In this document: positions 60,132-64,000 of the stretch, in pieces
Numbering within the stretch: position 1 is the first letter of the stretch
Layout of the letters: each line of letters begins with the position of its first letter
Assembly (NCBI GenBank): GCA_047291315.1
Contig: JBDPYZ010000009.1
Coordinates: 33,052 to 97,051, forward strand
DNA length: 64,000 nucleotides
Direction of reading: 5' to 3'
Source of the DNA: Arsenophonus fragariae
Lineage (GTDB): Bacteria; Pseudomonadota; Gammaproteobacteria; Enterobacterales; Enterobacteriaceae
Position numbers and translations under genes: made by a program
The notes under the pieces: model-generated
Told to the model about the DNA's origin: nothing
The model's database searches: none
Seen by the model: only the letters and a program-made list of their open reading frames with translations

Positions 60132-61359
60132 ATGAAAAAGGTAGCGATAGGGATATTATGTTTGATGAGTCCGTTACTTTTTGCCAAAGGGGTAATGGTA
60201 GAGTTGAATAGTGTGCCGTTACCGCAAGCCTTGAATGTGCTTTACAGTCAGGTTTTTTTGCGTCCTTTCATGTTATCGCCCGAGTTGATCAATGATCCCC
60301 GTAAAGTGACTTTTCGTATTACTCCAGATATTGATGAACGGGCTTTTGTTAAGCGTTATTTGCATAATTTACAGATTGCGATCCATGAACGTGAGGGTGT
60401 TGATTATTTGGTCACTTTTACGCCAAGGCAGCCGATTGTGCTTATGGAAACTTATGTTTATCAACCAGTTTATCGTTCAGTTGAATATTTGTCTGATTTG
60501 TTACGGGGTCAGTTTGCAGGTAATTTTAATGCGTTGGGACAGGGGATTTCTGGTAGTCAGATAGCACCACAGGATGCGGTATCAGGTACGGCGTCTGATT
60601 TTTTGAACCGGACGGGTGATGTATTGGTTTATTACGGTACCCGAGCGGATATTGTACGGTTAAAGGCACTGTTACCGAAAATTGATACGGTGACTGATGA
60701 GGTGGTGGTTTCGGCGTATGTCTTTGAAGTACAGACAGCGGAGCGTAATGGTTCAGGTTTGGCGCTGGCAGCTAAACTGGTTTCCGGTAAATTGAATATA
60801 GGGATGGGTAAGGAAGCGGGATTTGATAATTTTGTCCGTTTTAATTTAGGTTCATTGGATGCCTTGTATGAACTGTTTCGGACGGATAGCCGTTTTCATG
60901 TGGTGAGTTCGCCGAGACTGCGGGTAAAAAATGGGGCGAAGGCGTCGTTTTTGGTGGGCTCTGAGGTGCCGGTATTAGGTCAGGTCAGTTATGCCGATAA
61001 TAAGCCTGTTCAGTCGATAGAATACCGCTCTAGTGGGGTTATCTTGAATGTGCGTCCGCAAATCCGGCAACAGGGCGTTGATTTAACCATTGACCAGCAA
61101 TTATCCAATTTTGCGAAAACGGAAACGGGCGTGAATAACAGTCCAACGCTTATCAAGCGTGAAGTGAGTACCCCAGGTGAGTGTGGCAGATGGCGATATT
61201 ATCCTGTTAGGCGGTTTGGCGGAAAACAAGCTGACAGAAGCGGATACCGGATTTTCGTTTTTTCCAAAAGGGGTGTTTACCGGTGCTTCGGCGGAGAATA
61301 ATAAGACTGATATTTTAGTCATTTTGCAGGTTAAGAAGGTTAAACGTTATGAGAAATAA
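60132..61359 (+). pseudogene. pIV-type secretin, nearly intact but frameshifted near the end, unit III
   Basis: A signal (MKKVAIGILCLMSPLLFAKG), N-domains (VPLPQALNVL, KVTFRITPDIDERAF) and the secretin domain (SGLALAAKLVSGKLNIG, SSPRLRVKNGAKASFLVGSEVPV, GVILNVRPQI) are open to residue 340 or so. At about 61174, in a CCCC run after REVST, the frame shifts; the expected end SVADGDIILLGGLAENKLTE ... VKRYEK continues in the next frame to 61359. In the original frame it reads out to 61301 with unconserved residues. The N-terminal part differs from the unit II copy (VTFTPRQPIVLMETYVYQPV is intact here). Confidence 0.85.
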
Positions 61360-61733
61360 ATCGACTGAGAAAAATGGTACGTATGAATAAATATTACTAT
61401 GACTGAAGAAGAATTTAATATTGTTCGAAGGGTGGGTAAAATGGAAGGTAAACCTGTGACATCTGTTTTTATGTGATTTATTTGTGATGGGAAAGTATTT
61501 GCAGTTTTAGGCGAAGTTTTAAAGACTATGGAGAGGGTTGTTAAGATTAAATCCGTATTTAGTGAGAAACGATAAATGAAATTCGTTCTTCTGGTTTGGT
61601 TACAATGGTAAAAAGCTTGATGATGAGAAAATACCGGCAAACAGAAGTAATCAAAGGGAAAGAATAAATAATGGGTTGTTTTTTGATTAAAGATATATGA
61701 TCTGTAAGCATTAAGAACGTTTTCTTGCGCTGC

Positions 61734-61767
61734 GCTGTATAGCCAGAAGGAAATCCGACTATACAGC
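61734..61767. terminator. Hairpin, second copy, unit III
   Basis: Same GCTGTATAG/CTATACAGC stem as at 55432-55465. Confidence 0.4.
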
Positions 61768-61800
61768 TATCATATAAACCTCTTATGCAAGAGGTCTACT

Positions 61801-62025
61801 ATGAGTGGATCTAATCTTACTGATTTTTCCAGACTTATGCAATGTGCTTTTGTGCTTCATGATTCGATTGATATTTCGGATGACGGCGTATCATCTGTTG
61901 CCGGATGAAACCCGCAGGCCATTTTGTTTCAACGATTGGCGGAGTGCTATCAAACGGATTTGGTGGTATTGCATGAGGAACTTCTGTTTATGGTGTTATT
62001 TTTTCTGCCATCAAGGTTCGTATAA
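61801..62025 (+). pseudogene. Unidentified phage gene before hairpin 3, unit III
   Basis: Copy of 55496-55725 with different short indels: MSGSNLTDFSRLMQCAFVLHDSIDISDDG is open here where unit II is shifted, while PDETRRP shows a shift where unit II has PDENPQ. Comparing both copies suggests one original frame of about 75 codons. Confidence 0.4.
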
Positions 62026-62113
62026 TGCCCAACGTCGTTATGTTGAATAGCCGTCTGCGAAAATATCACCCCGCAGACGACGGTCAATTTATACATAACG
62101 TTATTGTGCGAAC
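62015..62113. other. dif-like inverted repeat (attP-type Xer site), hairpin 3
   Basis: Identical to hairpin 2 at 55715-55813, with left arm GGTTCGTATAATG...TTATGTTGAA and right arm CATAACGTTATTGTGCGAAC. Confidence 0.7.
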
Positions 62114-62158
62114 GTTTTAGGTTATTTACCTATTTGTATTTGATATCGTTCTCATTTT

Positions 62159-62713
62159 TTAGCGGATATTTTGCGCAATTGATTTGTTCATTTCTCCTAG
62201 CATCGTTTGCATACTATTGAGTAAACTAACCGTAACATTGTAAGTCTGCATGATTTTTTGAATTTGTAATTGAGATTGAGAAACAAAATCAGACGCTCTG
62301 TCTGATACGGTTTTGATAGCGGCCTTAACTGCCTGTAATTTACCTTGATTTAACTTTTTACCTTCCGGAGCGCTGTTGTCTATGCTCTTTCCATCAACAG
62401 TGATATTATTTTCTTTCATAAATTTCCTGATATCGTCAGGAAGGTAGTCTTCTCCTTTATCGCCCTCCTTGGCAACCTTAGCGATGATTTCATCAACTCG
62501 GTTAGCCATTTCTTGAGAATCTCTTGAGAAATCGGCTCTTTTTCTCATTTCAAGATATTTTGTATTGGCTAAATCTGAGAGTAAGCTCATGAAGGTATAT
62601 AGTATTTCTATGCCTTGAGATAATATAGGATCTTCTTTATAGCCATGTGTTGTAACACTATACAGTCCTGAAATATTATTACTGTTGAATGACTCAACTG
62701 GTGAAGTAATCAT
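62159..62713 (-). CDS. EspA/SseB-like type III secretion filament protein, copy 2
   Basis: The 184-residue product is identical to copy 1 at 55859-56413; one silent base difference is seen (tgtattgg against tgtgttgg near 62562). It keeps the same ribosome-binding site and operon with the sseD-like gene. A second intact copy suggests dosage or recent duplication. Confidence 0.85.
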   Translation of the reverse strand: MITSPVESFNSNNISGLYSVTTHGYKEDPILSQGIEILYTFMSLLSDLANTKYLEMRKRADFSRDSQEMANRVDEIIAKVAKEGDKGEDYLPDDIRKFMKENNITVDGKSIDNSAPEGKKLNQGKLQAVKAAIKTVSDRASDFVSQSQLQIQKIMQTYNVTVSLLNSMQTMLGEMNKSIAQNIR

Positions 62714-62809
62714 GATTTATCTCCTTAATTTCATGATGGCTCTTTTTTTGTCATATATAAAAAAATACACATAACGAGCTTGTTAAGTGTTAAATTGCTA
62801 AAGTAAATT

Positions 62810-63415
62810 TTAATGACGAATGGAAGAGCTTATTCGACTATGGAGTTCAACTAAATCTTTTGTAAAAGCTTTCATTTGTTCAGAAACTTGCCGGATTTTG
62901 TCTGCTAAATCATTAATATTTTTTGCGTAATTTTGGGCACTGGTTGCTTCCAGTTCTCCGGTTATTTTATCTAATTCGGCTAACTTAGTATCGTTAGCAG
63001 ATTGTATTTGTGTAATGCCTTGTGTGCCATGACCCAAACCGGAACCAATCTGTCCTCCTACTGTTACACCCGTTTGCATTGCTCCATTAGCTCCAGCTGC
63101 TGCTCCGATCCCTGTTCCCGCCAGACCGGCTACGCCCGCAGCTATTTGTCCTCCTGCTGACCAGATTGCCGCAGAATTTGCGTTATCTATTCCTTCACGC
63201 TTTTTATCCATTGAGGCAACCTGGATATTCCATCCTAACTCTTGCTGTTTTTGATTAAATTCTTGCAAAATATCACGGAGTTTTTTTAGCATTTCAGATA
63301 GCATCATCATCAGCTCATTGATTTGAGAAATGCTCTCCATACCATCACTGTATGATGATGTATTATATCGAGATACTGAATTTACGGGGTGTAAAGTTGC
63401 TTGAATATTATCCAT
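62810..63415 (-). CDS. SseD/EspB-like type III secretion translocon protein, copy 2
   Basis: Identical in sequence to copy 1 at 56510-57115, with the same start choice (ATG 63415 behind AAGGA). It has a central glycine/alanine-rich hydrophobic segment and flanking coiled coils. Confidence 0.85.
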   Translation of the reverse strand: MDNIQATLHPVNSVSRYNTSSYSDGMESISQINELMMMLSEMLKKLRDILQEFNQKQQELGWNIQVASMDKKREGIDNANSAAIWSAGGQIAAGVAGLAGTGIGAAAGANGAMQTGVTVGGQIGSGLGHGTQGITQIQSANDTKLAELDKITGELEATSAQNYAKNINDLADKIRQVSEQMKAFTKDLVELHSRISSSIRH

Positions 63416-63549
63416 TATTTGTTCCTTTTCATGAGAAGATTGGAGCAAAATATCTGATGATTTTGCTTTTTTAACGTCTGGTTCCTTTATCTTCTAATAT
63501 TGAAAAATACTCAATCAGTTAAATACCGGAATTATTTGATATAAAAAAT

Positions 63550-63930
63550 TTTTATTGGTGACGATTTAAATAGCCTGACTTGATAGTAAAAATCCAAATA
63601 GGGGGGCGATTAATGGAACAACGGCAATATCGAATTTATCAGGCTCTAGTAATCATTCTTTACCTATGAACGTCGTAAATTTTGTGTCTGTAAAATAGGT
63701 TATTCCAAAATTATCAGTATAGATAGGCATCCCAAATTCATTTTTTTCATTGTTATAAAACGTCGATTAACTGTATTAAACAGGGTGTAACCGATGACGT
63801 CAGGGTTATTTTCTCTAAATTCAATTTCTATATTCTTCTAGTCGTTTTTTATTTCTTTTTCATTTACATCAGCTTTTTGTTAATTAAATATCTAAGAGTA
63901 CATGACTTTTAAGTGTGTACTCTATATTCC
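63550..63930 (-). pseudogene. Unidentified decayed frame, second copy
   Basis: Copy of 57250-57630 with one base difference near 63914. The window ends soon after; by comparison with 57720 a regulator remnant should follow outside. Confidence 0.35.
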
Positions 63931-64000
63931 AATTTGGAGTTATTTTTCCTAAATTTATTTTTTTATTAACCTTTTGTTAATATTGTTGTATTTTAATTTT

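Larger units (their letters stand above)
58103..64000 (+). repeat. Tandem direct repeat, second copy, running off the window
   Basis: Second copy of 51798-57700. It continues to the right edge, so the end of the repeat and the number of units are not known. Confidence 0.95.

Overview
The window looks like an AT-rich, decaying chromosome of a gammaproteobacterial insect symbiont in the Enterobacterales. The gene order and proteins match the E. coli terminus half: yciC-trp-rnm-yciO-rluB, yciK-sohB-topA-cysB-acnA-ribA-lapAB-pyrF-yciH, rnb, nth-rsxEGDCBA, ydgA-manA-fumC-tus, mlc-bioD2. Low GC, many recent pseudogenes next to intact housekeeping genes, and a type III secretion gene set suggest a Morganellaceae symbiont such as Arsenophonus. 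That genus name is inference from gene content, not a database match.

Region 1 (1-31.4 kb) is core chromosome. The whole trp operon (trpE, trpGD, trpCF, trpB, trpA) is broken, and a relic attenuator leader with tandem Trp codons remains. yciO, sodC, acnA and osmB are also broken. RNase AM, RluB, YciK, SohB, TopA, CysB, RibA, LapA/LapB, PyrF, YciH, RNase II, Nth and the whole Rsx electron-transfer complex look intact.

Region 2 (31.4-45.1 kb) mixes intact genes (yfeH-like, ydgA, manA, fumC, ynfD-like, a membrane-anchored bactofilin) with wrecks: ydgJ split by an integrase fragment, tus, ynfM, a DASS transporter, mlc, bioD2 and ydfG. tus retains a Ter-like site at its own promoter, which places the window in the replication terminus. 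Four tetra- or pentanucleotide repeat tracts occur in this region and region 1.

Region 3 (45.2-64 kb) is a head-to-tail array of at least three filamentous (inovirus, CTX-phi-like) prophage units. It is recognised by replication-protein, gpV-like, major-coat, Zot C-terminal and pIV-secretin remnants, by divergent repressor remnants, and by three dif-like inverted-repeat hairpins of the kind used by XerC/XerD. Most phage genes carry stops or frameshifts. In contrast, the cargo genes next to the hairpins are intact: an SseC/EspD-like pore protein, an SspH2/SlrP-type effector N-terminal domain, and two copies of an EspA/SseB-like filament protein plus an SseD/EspB-like pore protein. Together these make a complete SPI-2/LEE-type translocon (filament plus two pore proteins) and one effector-like protein, carried by Xer-integrating filamentous phage. 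A 6.3-kb tandem duplication covers 51.8-57.7 and 58.1-64.0 kb. An IS200/IS605 element interrupts the first unit.

Inoviruses that use Xer integrate at dif, which lies in the terminus. The tus/Ter context and the phage array therefore fit together. The array looks like a phage-derived platform that gathers and amplifies type III secretion translocon parts; no needle or basal-body genes are seen in the window.
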